Assembly: GCF_900156255.1 (NCBI RefSeq) | Contig: NZ_FTMK01000008.1 | Span: 62,001-126,000 of the forward strand | Reading direction: 5' to 3' | Origin: Paracoccus thiocyanatus | GTDB lineage: Bacteria > Pseudomonadota > Alphaproteobacteria > Rhodobacterales > Rhodobacteraceae | Length of the DNA stretch: 64,000 nucleotides | Part shown: positions 1-8,308 of the stretch, piece after piece | How positions within the stretch are numbered: position 1 is the first letter of the stretch | Layout of the letters: every line of letters starts with the position of its first letter | Notes under the pieces: model-generated | Databases searched by the model: none | Seen by the model: only the letters and a program-made list of their open reading frames with translations | Told to the model about the DNA's origin: nothing | Program-made: the position numbers and the translations under genes

Positions 1-279
1 GGGCGCCGCCGTCGCGGTCGAGAAATCCGGCGTCAGGATCATGTCCGGCTCGGTAAAGGCACCCGAGGGGTTGTCGGCCCAGTCGCCGGTAATGGTTTGC
101 AGGAAGATCGAATTCGGCAGGTAGAAGCGTTCCTGATGCGCGAATTTCGACGCGGGCATCGCCTTGCCCCGCGCGACGCCGGCAATATCGGCGACGATGC
201 ATTCCACCTCGTCCAGGCGGCGGCCGGCGACGTAGTCCTGGGCGGCCTGGGGGGTTTCCTCGATCCAACGCGGTTTCAT
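1..279 (-). CDS. glutamine synthetase-family protein, N-terminal part (runs off the window)
   Basis: Only the first 93 codons are present and the gene continues beyond the left edge. The start ATG overlaps the amidotransferase stop (ATGA), so the two are translationally coupled. The visible residues (MKPRWIEETPQAAQDY, then VECIVADIAGVARGKAMP, then a YLPNSIF-LQTITGDW stretch) fit the N-terminal beta-grasp domain of the GlnA-like/PuuA-like ligases that join glutamate to ammonia or an amine. The DIAGVARGK segment is typical of the gamma-glutamyl-amine ligase branch. Pairing with a class I amidotransferase suggests amine or glutamate-amide metabolism rather than housekeeping GlnA, but the catalytic domain is not visible. 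Substrate unknown. Confidence 0.8.
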   Translation of the reverse strand, partial: MKPRWIEETPQAAQDYVAGRRLDEVECIVADIAGVARGKAMPASKFAHQERFYLPNSIFLQTITGDWADNPSGAFTEPDMILTPDFSTATAAP

Positions 280-986
280 GCGACCCCCAGGCTGGCTTGG
301 GTGCAAAAGCTGCCGGGCGCCTTGAAGAGCGCCTCGATCCGGTCGGCGATGCCGGTGGCCTGCCGCGGGCCGCCCATCCGGTCGCGGGCCTGGTCCAGCA
401 GCGGCTGCGGCACCACACCCGTGGCGCGATGCTCGATCAGGCCCTGGACAAAGGCGTCGCTGAATTCGGGATGGGCCTGCACGGTAAAGGCGCGGCCGGG
501 ATAGACCAGCGCGGCGTTTTCGCAAAACTCGTTGCGGGCCACGACCTTGGCGCCTTCGGGCCGGCGGGCGACCTGGTCCTGGTGCCAGGCGTTCAGCGTG
601 ATCCTTTCGCCGCCGAAATCATAGTCCTGCGCGCCGACCGACCAGCCGCCGGGATGCTTGACCACCCTGCCGCCAAGCGCCTGGGCGATGATCTGATGGC
701 CAAAGCAGATGCCGACCAGCGGCACCTGGTCGCCAAAGGCCGCGCGGATGAAATCCTCTAGCGGCGCGATGAAGGCATGGTCCTCGTAGCTGCCATGGCG
801 CGAGCCGGTCAAAAGCCAGCCCTGCGCGTCATGGACCGATTGCGGGAACTGCATCGCCTCGACGTGATAGCTTGCGAAGTCGAAGCCGCGCCCCGCCAGC
901 AGCCGTTCGAACATGGTGTCGTAATCGCCCAGCTCGCCGCGAAGTGCCTCGGGCGATTGGCCGCATTTGAGAATGCCGATACGCAT
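276..986 (-). CDS. class I glutamine amidotransferase (GMP synthase-like)
   Basis: A 236-residue stand-alone GATase1 domain. The Cys-His-Glu triad is visible: nucleophile C94 in GICFGHQ, H172 and E174 in QAHPEFS. Such proteins hydrolyse a gamma-glutamyl amide, either giving ammonia to a partner or cleaving gamma-glutamyl conjugates. It lies directly upstream of a glutamine synthetase-family gene with a 4 bp overlap, an arrangement that recurs in Rhodobacteraceae and points to a gamma-glutamylation/deglutamylation cycle. It could equally be an amidotransferase subunit. The start codon has no competitor. The 139 bp gap before the divergent aminotransferase gene must hold both promoters. Confidence 0.85.
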   Translation of the reverse strand: MRIGILKCGQSPEALRGELGDYDTMFERLLAGRGFDFASYHVEAMQFPQSVHDAQGWLLTGSRHGSYEDHAFIAPLEDFIRAAFGDQVPLVGICFGHQIIAQALGGRVVKHPGGWSVGAQDYDFGGERITLNAWHQDQVARRPEGAKVVARNEFCENAALVYPGRAFTVQAHPEFSDAFVQGLIEHRATGVVPQPLLDQARDRMGGPRQATGIADRIEALFKAPGSFCTQASLGVA

Positions 987-1125
987 AGGGTTGGCCTGTG
1001 GTTGTTCCCGCCAAAGCTAGTCGGGCGCGGCCCGCCCGACAAGGGGGCGCTGCCCGTTTGGTAGGGCTGGCCGGGACCGCCGCGCCGCGCTAGGCTGCCG
1101 GCAAAACCATCAGAAAGGATCGGCC

Positions 1126-2253
1126 ATGCCCGGACTTCGCCCCGATGTGGACCCCGAGGGATTGCAGGAATTTTCGGTCGTCTTCACCGACCGTTCGCTC
1201 AACCACATGTCGCAGAAATTCCAGGGCGCGATGCGCGACATCTCGGCCATGCTGCACGAGGTCTATGGCGCGGACGCCGTGGCGCTGGTCCCCGGCGGCG
1301 GCACCTGCGCCATGGAGGCGGTGGCGCGCCAGTTCGGCCGTGACGGCCATGCGCTGATCGTCAGGAACGGCCTTTTCAGCTATCGCTGGAGCCAGATCTT
1401 CGAAACCGGCGGATTTGCGCGCCAGACCACGGTGATGATGGCGCGCCCGCAGGGCAACGAGCCCCACGCCCCCTTTGCCCCCGCCCCGATCGACGAGGTG
1501 GTGGCCAAGATCCGCGAAGCCCGCCCCGATGCCGTCTTCGCCCCGCATGTCGAGACGGCGGCGGGCATGATCCTGCCCGATGATTACATCGCCGCGCTGG
1601 CCCAGGCCGCGCATGAGGTGGGCGCGCTGATGGTGCTGGACTGCATCGCCTCGGGGGCGGTCTGGGTGGATATGCGCGAAACCGGCGTGGACGTGCTGAT
1701 CTCGGCCCCGCAAAAGGGCTGGTCGGCCTCGCCCTCGGCCGGGATGGTCATGCTGTCCCAGCGCGCGGCCGAGCGGCTGGAGGCAACCAGCAGCGACAGT
1801 TTCGCCCTGGACCTGAAGAAATGGCGCGCGATCATGAAGGCGTACGAGGATGGCGGGCATGCCTATCACGCCACCCTGCCGACCGACGCGTTGCTGGGCC
1901 TGCGCGACGCAATGCGAGAGACGCGGGATTTCGGCTTTGAAGCGGCGCGCGAGGCGCAATGGCGGCTGGGCGACGCGGTGCGCGCGGAACTGGCGCGGCG
2001 GGGCTTTGCCTCGGTCGCGGCGCCGGGTTTTGCCGCGCCCGGCGTGGTGGTCTGCCGCACCGATGACCCCGAACTGCAAAGCGGCCGCCCCTTTCTGGCC
2101 GCCGGCTATCAGATCGCGGCGGGCGTGCCCTTGCAGGTCGGCGAGGACCAGGGCTTTCGCAGCTTCCGCATCGGGCTGTTCGGGCTGGACAAGCTGGCGG
2201 ATGTCGACGCGACGCTGGCGCGGCTGTCCGGGGCGTTTGACGCGGCGTTGTGA
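1126..2253 (+). CDS. class V PLP-dependent aminotransferase (alanine-glyoxylate/serine type)
   Basis: The protein has 375 residues, the usual length for the fold type I class V family. The PLP Schiff-base lysine is K197 in SAPQKGWSASPSAG, and a GGGTCAMEA motif near residue 65 is the phosphate-binding turn. VLDCIASGAVWVDM supplies the conserved Asp that contacts the pyridine nitrogen. Related enzymes transaminate glyoxylate, serine or alanine, or cleave phosphonates. I cannot assign the substrate from sequence. It is divergent from the amidotransferase and followed by a separate two-gene unit, so it looks monocistronic. The start is ATG with AAAGGA about 10 bases upstream. Confidence 0.85.
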   Translation: MPGLRPDVDPEGLQEFSVVFTDRSLNHMSQKFQGAMRDISAMLHEVYGADAVALVPGGGTCAMEAVARQFGRDGHALIVRNGLFSYRWSQIFETGGFARQTTVMMARPQGNEPHAPFAPAPIDEVVAKIREARPDAVFAPHVETAAGMILPDDYIAALAQAAHEVGALMVLDCIASGAVWVDMRETGVDVLISAPQKGWSASPSAGMVMLSQRAAERLEATSSDSFALDLKKWRAIMKAYEDGGHAYHATLPTDALLGLRDAMRETRDFGFEAAREAQWRLGDAVRAELARRGFASVAAPGFAAPGVVVCRTDDPELQSGRPFLAAGYQIAAGVPLQVGEDQGFRSFRIGLFGLDKLADVDATLARLSGAFDAAL

Positions 2254-2352
2254 CGCGTCCGGCCGGAAATCGGTGCCGGGCCGGGAACGAACTGCGGCGT
2301 TCGCGGGTTTGCCTTTCCGAAACGGATACAGCCTTTGCGAAAGGACCATGTC

Positions 2353-2781
2353 ATGGCGAATAACGAAGCCACCGGCGACGAGATGAAGGCCAAGGCGCGC
2401 GACGCCGCGGATGATGTTGGCCGCCACGCGCGCCGCGCCGCAGACGAGGCCGGGGAAGCCTATGATACCGCCCGCGAGCGCGGCAGCGAGCTTTACGAGG
2501 CCGCGCGCGAGAAAGGGTCGGAATTCGTCGAGACCGCCAAGAAGCGCGGCGCAGAATATGCCGAATCCATGCGCGAACGCGGGCATGACTATGCCGAGCG
2601 CGCCCGCGACGAGGCGCGCCGGCTTTACAATCAGGGCGAGCGCCACGCGCATGACGTTGCCGCCCATGCCGAGGAATATTACGACGAAGTCTCGGAGATG
2701 GTGCGGCGCAACCCGGCGCAGGCGCTGGGGATCGCGGCCGGCGTCGGCTTCCTTCTGGGTCTGATCATCGCGCGCCGCTGA
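2353..2781 (+). CDS. DUF883 (ElaB/YqjD-like) membrane-anchored stress protein
   Basis: A 142-residue protein made almost entirely of a charged helix with repeating ARERGSEL/AREKGSEF/AKKRGAEY/MRERGHDY units (roughly residues 20-100). It ends in one C-terminal transmembrane segment (AAGVGFLLGLII) and a short RR tail. This is the architecture of ElaB/YqjD, C-tail-anchored inner membrane proteins that bind ribosomes in stationary phase in E. coli. The ATG at 2353 is preceded by AAAGGA; a TTG 18 bases upstream is less likely. The gene is followed 8 bp later by a second membrane protein, as in the yqjD-yqjE order. Ribosome binding is inferred from family only. Confidence 0.8.
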   Translation: MANNEATGDEMKAKARDAADDVGRHARRAADEAGEAYDTARERGSELYEAAREKGSEFVETAKKRGAEYAESMRERGHDYAERARDEARRLYNQGERHAHDVAAHAEEYYDEVSEMVRRNPAQALGIAAGVGFLLGLIIARR

Positions 2782-2789
2782 GGCCGGCC

Positions 2790-3491
2790 ATGTTCGACTA
2801 TACCAGAAAGCTGAAGCTTGCCGCATCGGATAAGCTGCGCCGCGCCGGACTGGGTGCCGGCGGCGGGGTCGCCTTGCTGGTCGCAGCGGGCTTCCTGACG
2901 GCGGCGCTGTGGACCTGGCTTGCCTATCACCTGGGCTGGGGGGCGCTTGGCGCATCGCTGGCGCTGGGGCTCGGCTTTCTGCTGGTCGGCGTGATCGCGA
3001 TGGTCATGGCGGGGCGGGAACGCCATCCCGTTCCCACCACCGACGACCTGAAGACCGAGGTGCAAGAGCGGCTGACACTGGCTGCCGACATGGCCATGGA
3101 CAAGGCCACCGGCGCCGCAGACGCGGCGCTGGAGCGCGCATCGCAAAAGGCCAGCCAGCTTATGAGCCAGGCCGAACAGCGGGTGCATTCGATGGCCGAC
3201 AGCCTGACTTACAAGGCCGATCGCCTGGCGGACAGGACCGAGGCGCGGGTCTATGGCGCGGTGCGCCGCGCGGGCGAAAGCGCGGCCAGCAGTCTGGGCC
3301 TGCCGCCCGACGCCCTGAAACGCGCGACCGGCAAGGTGCGCAGCGCCTCGCATTCGCGCGTGGCGGTGATCGCCCCGCTGATCGGCGCCTTTGCGGTGGG
3401 GATGACGCTTGCCTCGCGGCTTCAGGCCCGCGGGGATGACGATCTGGCCGATCCCGGCGGCGCCGGCGACTGGGGCGACGATCCTTATTGA
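2790..3491 (+). CDS. YqjE/phage holin-family-like membrane protein
   Basis: A 233-residue protein with two adjacent membrane segments near the N-terminus (about 25-45 and 50-72), a long Ala-rich amphipathic helix with SQKASQLMSQAEQ-type heptads (about 85-185), and a third hydrophobic stretch near the C-terminus (VAVIAPLIGAFAVGM). The N-terminal part resembles the YqjE/Act superfamily (annotated as putative holin). The long helix is an extension compared with the about 130-residue E. coli YqjE. It lies downstream of the DUF883 gene and before a strong terminator, so the two form one operon. Role unknown; membrane stress association is inferred from the partner. Confidence 0.65.
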   Translation: MFDYTRKLKLAASDKLRRAGLGAGGGVALLVAAGFLTAALWTWLAYHLGWGALGASLALGLGFLLVGVIAMVMAGRERHPVPTTDDLKTEVQERLTLAADMAMDKATGAADAALERASQKASQLMSQAEQRVHSMADSLTYKADRLADRTEARVYGAVRRAGESAASSLGLPPDALKRATGKVRSASHSRVAVIAPLIGAFAVGMTLASRLQARGDDDLADPGGAGDWGDDPY

Positions 3492-3512
3492 ACGGTTCCC
3501 CGGATCGAATGC

Positions 3513-3540
3513 AAAGACCCCGCCGCTGGCGGGGTCTTTT
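3513..3540. terminator. bidirectional rho-independent terminator
   Basis: AAAGACCCCGCC, a GCT loop, then GGCGGGGTCTTTT form a 12 bp perfect stem with a T run on the right and an A run on the left. It ends the DUF883/holin-like operon and can also stop the convergent grxD transcript. Confidence 0.9.
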
Positions 3541-3563
3541 CGCTTGCGGGTCAGGCCCCGGCT

Positions 3564-3926
3564 TCAGGCATTGGCTTCGCGGATCTTTTCCGCGGCGTCC
3601 TTGTCATAGGTGACGCCGGCTTTGTCGAAAAGCTGGTCCAGTTCGCCCGACAGGGTCATCTCGGTGATGATGTCGCAGCCGCCCACGAACTCTCCCTTGA
3701 CATAAAGCTGCGGGATCGTTGGCCAGTCCGAGAAATCCTTTATCCCCTGGCGGACTGCTTCGTCCGCCAGCACGTTCACGTCGCGGTATTGCACGTTCAT
3801 GTAGTTCAACACCCCGGCCACACGGCTTGAAAAGCCGCATTGGGGCATCTCTTTGGTGCCTTTCATGAACAGGACGACATCGTTGCCGTCGATCGTTTCT
3901 TGGATGTTTTGGCGCGCATCGGTCAT
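3564..3926 (-). CDS. grxD: monothiol glutaredoxin, Grx4 family
   Basis: A 120-residue single-domain glutaredoxin with the CGFS active site (C30) that ligates a bridging [2Fe-2S] cluster with glutathione. The [17 protein letters not shown] and GGCDI motifs are the conserved GSH-binding elements. Grx4 proteins carry and deliver Fe-S clusters and sense iron together with BolA. Here bolA is directly upstream on the same strand (53 bp gap), which supports a Grx4-BolA heterocomplex. An in-frame extension upstream exists but lacks homology; the ATG at 3926 starts the canonical [10 protein letters not shown] terminus. Confidence 0.95.
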   Translation of the reverse strand: MTDARQNIQETIDGNDVVLFMKGTKEMPQCGFSSRVAGVLNYMNVQYRDVNVLADEAVRQGIKDFSDWPTIPQLYVKGEFVGGCDIITEMTLSGELDQLFDKAGVTYDKDAAEKIREANA

Positions 3927-3979
3927 GCTTATAGGTCCTTGCTGAAGCGTCGCCGGGATGCGACGCTTGCGGTTGATCT

Positions 3980-4222
3980 TCAATCGGGGGCCTTGGTGGT
4001 CAGCGCAAGCGCGTGCAGCGCCCCGTTCGAGCCGTCCATCTGGCCCTGAAGCGCGGCATAGACGGCGCGTTGCTGCTGCACGCGGTTCTGGCCGCGAAAG
4101 CTTTCGTCGATCACTTCGGCAGCGTAGTGGTTGCCGTCCCCGGCCAGGTCGGTGATCGTAATCTTTGCCTGCGGAAATGCAGCGCGGATCAGGGCTTCGA
4201 TATCCTGGGCTTCCATCGCCAT
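3980..4222 (-). CDS. bolA: BolA-family protein
   Basis: An 80-residue BolA/IbaG-type protein with the class II KH-like fold. The conserved [11 protein letters not shown] strand holds the His that co-ligates the Fe-S cluster with glutaredoxin, followed by [17 protein letters not shown] and a C-terminal [10 protein letters not shown]. The GDG-H-containing loop resembles the BolA2/YrbA type. Start: ATG at 4222 has AAAGGA seven bases upstream, better than the in-frame ATG at 4237 that lies on that Shine-Dalgarno itself. Cotranscription with grxD is likely. Confidence 0.92.
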   Translation of the reverse strand: MAMEAQDIEALIRAAFPQAKITITDLAGDGNHYAAEVIDESFRGQNRVQQQRAVYAALQGQMDGSNGALHALALTTKAPD

Positions 4223-4379
4223 GGCGGTTCCTTTCATCGTTCAGCAAGATGTAGGGGAAGCCCGCGCAGGTCGCAAGATCGACCGGGCCGAGCCGTGCTT
4301 CGGCAGCAGAGGACGGCATGACCGAAACGCTTGGCCAGAGACCGGAACTCGGGTTTATCGTCAGTCATTTGGATGGATC

Positions 4380-4454
4380 TGGCTGGGGCGGTAGGATTCG
4401 AACCTACGGTACACGGTACCAAAAACCGTTGCCTTACCACTTGGCCACGCCCCA
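4380..4454 (-). tRNA. tRNA-Gln (anticodon TTG)
   Basis: Acceptor arms TGGGGCG and CGCCCCA pair over seven bases. The D arm (GCC..GGC), the anticodon stem ACGGT/ACCGT around the loop TTTTGGT, and the T arm GTAGG-TTCGAAT-CCTAC are all intact. The anticodon reads TTG, decoding CAA and, by wobble, CAG. A discriminator G is followed by a genome-encoded CCA at the 3' end. It has its own sigma70-like promoter just upstream. Confidence 0.96.
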
Positions 4455-4467
4455 ACTTGTGGGGGCG

Positions 4468-4496
4468 TATCTAGCCAAGGCGGTGGGGGCGCGCAA
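4468..4496 (-). promoter_or_regulatory. sigma70-type promoter of tRNA-Gln
   Basis: On the minus strand, TTGCGC (4491-4496) and TAGATA (4468-4473) are separated by exactly 17 bp and lie 13 bp upstream of the mature tRNA 5' end. Spacing and position fit a dedicated tRNA promoter. Confidence 0.65.
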
Positions 4497-4517
4497 GAGG
4501 CAAAAAGGAAAAATCTT

Positions 4518-5759
4518 GTGGCCGCCGCGCAGGCATTCTATGCGCCCCGGATGGAACAGGTGGACACGGTTATTCTTGGCGCCGGGGCGGCCGGGCTTTT
4601 CTGCGCGGGCTCGATCCTGCAACAGGCGGGTCAGGGGGCGAGCCGCGTTCTTGTCCTGGATCACGCCCGCGCGCCGGGCGAAAAGATTCGCATCTCGGGC
4701 GGCGGGCGGTGCAATTTCACCAACCTGGCTACTGGCCTCGATCGCTTCGTCTCGGGCAATCCGCGTTTCGCGGCTTCGGCCTTGGCCGGGTTTTCGCCGG
4801 CGGATTTCGTCGCCCTGGTCGATGATGCCGGCATCGCCTGGCATGAAAAGACGCTGGGCCAATTGTTCTGCGACGGCAGCGCGCGGCAGGTCATCGACAT
4901 GCTGCTGCACCGGATGCGCGGCGCCGAATTGCGGCTTGGGACCGCCGTCGCCGAGGTAGAGCCGGTCGATGGCGGCTTTGTCGTCGCCACGTCGCGCGGC
5001 CAGATCGCGGCGCGGCGCGTGGTCGTGGCGACGGGCGGCAAGTCGATCCCCAAGATGGGCGCGACGGGAATCGGCTATGACATCGCCGCCCGTTTCGGCC
5101 TGGCGCTGGCCGAGCCCAGGGCCGGGCTGGTGCCGCTGACCTTTGCCCAGCAGGACCTGGATCTTTGCAGCCCCTTGGCCGGGCTTTCGGTCATGGCCGA
5201 GGTCAGCCATGGCGCCGGGCGTGGCCGCACCCGCTTTCGCGACGGGCTGCTGTTCACGCATCGCGGGCTGTCGGGGCCGGCGATCCTGCAAATCTCCAGC
5301 TTCTGGCGGCCGGGCGAGGAAATCGCCATCGACCTGGCGCCGGATGCGGATGTCGCGGCGGGCCTGCGCACATTGCGCGGGCAGGGCGGGCGCCAGGGCC
5401 TGGCGGCGGCGCTGGGGCGCTGGCTGCCGGCGCGCCTGGCCGAGGCGATCGCGTCCGAGACCGGGCTTGCCGGCGCGCGGCTGGCGGATCAGGGCAATGC
5501 GGCGCTGGACCGGGTGGCGGCGCGGGTCAATCGCTGGACCCTGCGCCCGGTCGGTTCCGAGGGCTGGCGCACGGCCGAGGTGACGGTGGGCGGCGTCGAC
5601 ACGCGCGGGCTGGAATCCCGGACCATGCAGGCGAAATCCGTCCCCGGCCTTTATTTCGTCGGCGAGGTGGTGGATGTCACCGGCTGGCTGGGCGGCTACA
5701 ACTTCCAATGGGCCTGGGCCTCGGCCCATGCCGCGGCCAGGGCCATCGCGGCGGGTTGA
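4518..5759 (+). CDS. BaiN/HI0933-family NAD(P)/FAD-dependent oxidoreductase
   Basis: A flavoprotein of 413 residues. The FAD dinucleotide-binding motif is VILGAGAAG near residue 16, followed by the family hallmark GEKIRISGGGRCNFTN. The C-terminal VGEVVDVTGWLGGYNFQWAWASA closes the FAD site. Members of this DUF/HI0933 family are widespread and mostly of unknown reaction; one (BaiN) reduces bile acids, but that substrate should not be assumed here. The GTG start at 4518 has AAGGAA at good distance. An ATG at 4551 would give the more canonical short N-terminus but lacks a ribosome site. Its stop abuts the kdsA stop on the other strand. Confidence 0.85.
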   Translation: MAAAQAFYAPRMEQVDTVILGAGAAGLFCAGSILQQAGQGASRVLVLDHARAPGEKIRISGGGRCNFTNLATGLDRFVSGNPRFAASALAGFSPADFVALVDDAGIAWHEKTLGQLFCDGSARQVIDMLLHRMRGAELRLGTAVAEVEPVDGGFVVATSRGQIAARRVVVATGGKSIPKMGATGIGYDIAARFGLALAEPRAGLVPLTFAQQDLDLCSPLAGLSVMAEVSHGAGRGRTRFRDGLLFTHRGLSGPAILQISSFWRPGEEIAIDLAPDADVAAGLRTLRGQGGRQGLAAALGRWLPARLAEAIASETGLAGARLADQGNAALDRVAARVNRWTLRPVGSEGWRTAEVTVGGVDTRGLESRTMQAKSVPGLYFVGEVVDVTGWLGGYNFQWAWASAHAAARAIAAG

Positions 5760-6593
5760 TCAACCCATCACCGGATCGGATTTTGCCAGCGCGTCAAAGC
5801 GCATCAGCGAGGCGACCAGGACGGGCATCCGTTCCAGATGGACCATGTTCGGCCCGTCCGAGGGGGCATTGTCGGGATCCTGATGCGTCTCGATAAAGAC
5901 GCCGGCCACGCCCAGCGCCACCGCCGCCCGCGCCATCACCGGGGCGAATTCGCGCTGCCCGCCCGACGAGCCGCCCTGGCCGCCCGGCTGCTGCACGGAA
6001 TGGGTCGCGTCCATGATCACCGGCCAGCCGGTGCGCGCCATGATCGGCAGGCTGCGCATGTCGGCGACCAGGGTGTTGTAGCCGAAGCTGACGCCGCGCT
6101 CGGTCAGCATGATGCGCCGGTTGCCGGTCGAGGCGACCTTGTCGGCCACGTTGGGCATGTCCCAGGGCGCCAGAAACTGGCCCTTTTTTATGTTCACGGC
6201 CGCCCCCGTTTCTCCGGCCGCAAGCAGCAGGTCGGTCTGGCGTGACAGGAAGGCGGGGATCTGGATGACGTCCACCACCGCGCCGGCCAGCCGGGCCTGT
6301 TCGATGTCATGCACATCGGTCAGCACCGGGCAGCCGATGCGGCGACGCACCTCGTCCAGCATGCGCAGCCCCTCGTCGATGCCGATGCCGCGCCGGCCCT
6401 TCAGCGAGGTGCGGTTGGCCTTGTCGTAGCTGGCCTTGAAGACGAAGCCCGCCCCCGCGTCAGCGCAGGCCTGCGCCATCTTTTCGGCGATCATCAGCGC
6501 ATGGTCCAGCGTCTCAAGCTGGCATGGGCCGGCGATCAGCGCCAAGGGGCGGTCGTTGCCGAAAGTGACGTTGCCGATCTGGACATGGTTCAT
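5760..6593 (-). CDS. kdsA: 3-deoxy-8-phosphooctulonate synthase (Kdo-8-P synthase)
   Basis: A 277-residue TIM-barrel enzyme that condenses phosphoenolpyruvate with arabinose-5-phosphate to make Kdo-8-phosphate, the precursor of the Kdo in lipid A core and in group 2 capsules. The N-terminal IAGPCQLE carries C24, the metal-ligand Cys of class II metal-dependent KdsA (E. coli has Asn there). KASYDKANRTS, ITDVHD-like LTDVHD, and DATHSVQQPGG are all intact. It overlaps the kpsE stop by 4 bp (ATGA), so it is translated with the capsule export genes. Whether another kdsA serves LPS cannot be seen here. Confidence 0.95.
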   Translation of the reverse strand: MNHVQIGNVTFGNDRPLALIAGPCQLETLDHALMIAEKMAQACADAGAGFVFKASYDKANRTSLKGRRGIGIDEGLRMLDEVRRRIGCPVLTDVHDIEQARLAGAVVDVIQIPAFLSRQTDLLLAAGETGAAVNIKKGQFLAPWDMPNVADKVASTGNRRIMLTERGVSFGYNTLVADMRSLPIMARTGWPVIMDATHSVQQPGGQGGSSGGQREFAPVMARAAVALGVAGVFIETHQDPDNAPSDGPNMVHLERMPVLVASLMRFDALAKSDPVMG

Positions 6594-8308
6594 GAGGACA
6601 CCTGTTCGCGCAGGATCGAGGCGGTCAGCGACAGCATCAGGTAGATGCCCGAAAACACCAGGAAGGCCACGATCGTGTTCTGGAAAGCCTTGGGATAGGT
6701 CGCCTCGTCCGGCGGGACCGGGGCGACGGAAAGCGAAAGATAGCGGACCTGCTTGTTGGCCTCGATCCGCGCGGTTTCCATCTGCGCGGCGGCGGCGGCC
6801 AGCAGTTCCTGGCGGGTCAGCAGGTCGGATTCGGCGATGCGGATCTCGCCCGAGATGGTGGCGAGCGAGCCGCGGGTATTGTTGCCTTCGGTCAACTGGC
6901 TGCGGGTCTGGGCCAGCATCGCCTCGAGCCGGGCGATATCGCCCTGGACGGCGGCGACGCGGCCGGCATTGGGGCGCTGGTTGGATTGCAACTGACCCAG
7001 TTCCAGCCGCTTTTCCGCCAGTTGCCGCTCCAGCTCGGCGATATGGCCCATGATGACGCTGCCTTCGGCCACCGGGTCCAGCACCCCCAGCTTTTGCTGC
7101 AATTCCTGCACGCGGCGCTGGGCCTGCTGCACCTTTTCCTCGGCGTCCTGATAGCTTTCGACCGAACCCTTCATCTGGTCCTCGCGCAGGCGAGAGGTCA
7201 TCTGGTCCACTTGGCCCTCGGCATATTTGATCAGCGCGATCGAGAATTCCTGGCTTAGCTTGGGGTCGGGGGCGATCACCTCCATGTTGATGACCCCCTC
7301 GGTCGGATCGTAGCCGATATTTACCGAATTGCGATAGAGCTTGTAGGCCTGTTCGTTCGTCGCGTCGGGTGCCAGGCGCAGGATCGGGTCGATGGCGGGA
7401 TCCTGGAAGGCGCTTTTGAAGCCCAGGTCCTTGTCCAGCCGCAGCAGCGCGTCGCGCGAGGTCAGATAGCTTTGCACCGAAACGGAATCGGTGTTGGTGG
7501 CCAGTTGCGTGCCGCCGAACAGCCCGCCCAACCCGCCAGAGCCGGATTGGTCGGCCTGCTGGATCTGGAATTGCGAGACGGTGGCGTAAAGCGGGGTCGC
7601 CACGACGAAGTAATACCAGCCCGCGATCAGCGTCGGCAGCCCGACAAAGGCCGCAAGCCGCGCCAGCAGCATCAGCAGCCGGCGGCGCCGCCGCCGGGCC
7701 ATGTCCTGCTGGATGCGGATGATCTCGGCCGCGCGGCGGTCCTCGGTCAGCGCCTCGCGCGAGGGCAGGTTGGTCGGGCCGGGCGGCACGGGCATGATCG
7801 CCGTCCCGGCGCCGCGGCGGTCCGTGCGCGCGGGCAGGGCCGTCGCGCCGCTGTCCTGGGCCTGGACCCGCGCCCCTTCCTCCGAAAGGATCCTGCTGAC
7901 CGAGGCGCGGTGGAACGGATCAATGCCGCGGTCGCGCAGCAGGACCACCGCCTCGTGATCGGATGCGGCTTGGATCTCGTGCATGGCGGCGATGCGGCGT
8001 GCCATGCGCAACTGGCGGTCGGTCAGGTTCTCGGCCTTGACGGCGGCGATGCGCTCGGCCATCGGCGCGGCGTCGGCCGGACCCTGACCCTGGCCTGAGG
8101 GCCGGGCAGGTTTCGCCGCACCCGGAAAGCGCATGTCGCCGAAACCGTCTTCATGGGACTCGAAAAGCTGTTCGCCGGGCCTGGCGCCCTTTTGCACCCC
8201 GACCTGGACCTTGCGGGATTCATCGGCCGCCTGCGGGCCTTGACCGACGGCAAGCACCGACTCTTCGCGGTTGATGCGATAGGCGCGCGCCTTAGGCGGT
8301 GTAGTCAT
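6590..8308 (-). CDS. kpsE: capsule polysaccharide export inner-membrane protein, KpsE/CtrB-like
   Basis: A 572-residue protein. About 200 N-terminal residues are cytosolic, charged and not part of classical KpsE (about 380 residues). Then comes a transmembrane segment (LAAFVGLPTLIAGWYYF), a periplasmic region with VSQFQIQQ and a long coiled coil (about 380-500), and a C-terminal transmembrane helix (TIVAFLVFSGIYLMLSL). This is the polysaccharide co-polymerase/adaptor architecture that bridges the ABC exporter to an outer-membrane Wza/KpsD protein. The ATG at 8308 lies 17 bp inside the kpsT end. The following kdsA overlaps by 4 bp. The N-terminal extension has low-complexity, proline/arginine-rich sequence and may interact with biosynthetic enzymes. 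Confidence 0.85.
   Translation of the reverse strand: MTTPPKARAYRINREESVLAVGQGPQAADESRKVQVGVQKGARPGEQLFESHEDGFGDMRFPGAAKPARPSGQGQGPADAAPMAERIAAVKAENLTDRQLRMARRIAAMHEIQAASDHEAVVLLRDRGIDPFHRASVSRILSEEGARVQAQDSGATALPARTDRRGAGTAIMPVPPGPTNLPSREALTEDRRAAEIIRIQQDMARRRRRRLLMLLARLAAFVGLPTLIAGWYYFVVATPLYATVSQFQIQQADQSGSGGLGGLFGGTQLATNTDSVSVQSYLTSRDALLRLDKDLGFKSAFQDPAIDPILRLAPDATNEQAYKLYRNSVNIGYDPTEGVINMEVIAPDPKLSQEFSIALIKYAEGQVDQMTSRLREDQMKGSVESYQDAEEKVQQAQRRVQELQQKLGVLDPVAEGSVIMGHIAELERQLAEKRLELGQLQSNQRPNAGRVAAVQGDIARLEAMLAQTRSQLTEGNNTRGSLATISGEIRIAESDLLTRQELLAAAAAQMETARIEANKQVRYLSLSVAPVPPDEATYPKAFQNTIVAFLVFSGIYLMLSLTASILREQVSS

Noticed and set aside
2335-2352. TTG start 18 bases before the DUF883 gene ATG
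   Set aside because: The ATG at 2353 has AAAGGA at correct spacing and gives the family N-terminus.
1090-2955. Long open frame on the minus strand, antisense to the aminotransferase and DUF883 genes
   Set aside because: Its translation is Arg/His/Gly-rich low complexity, typical of antisense reading in GC-rich DNA; the plus-strand genes have clear families.
4234-4455. Minus-strand frame of 73 codons across the tRNA-Gln gene
   Set aside because: It reads through the tRNA and has no homology; the tRNA is structurally complete.
4434-5729. Long minus-strand frame antisense to the BaiN-like flavoprotein
   Set aside because: Arg/Gln/Pro-rich with no domain; it overlaps a true tRNA and a well-conserved flavoprotein.
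5753-5766. Perfect palindrome GGGTTGATCAACCC at the convergent BaiN and kdsA stops
   Set aside because: It includes both stop codons by chance of their abutment (TGA/TCA) and has no T run; not called as a terminator.
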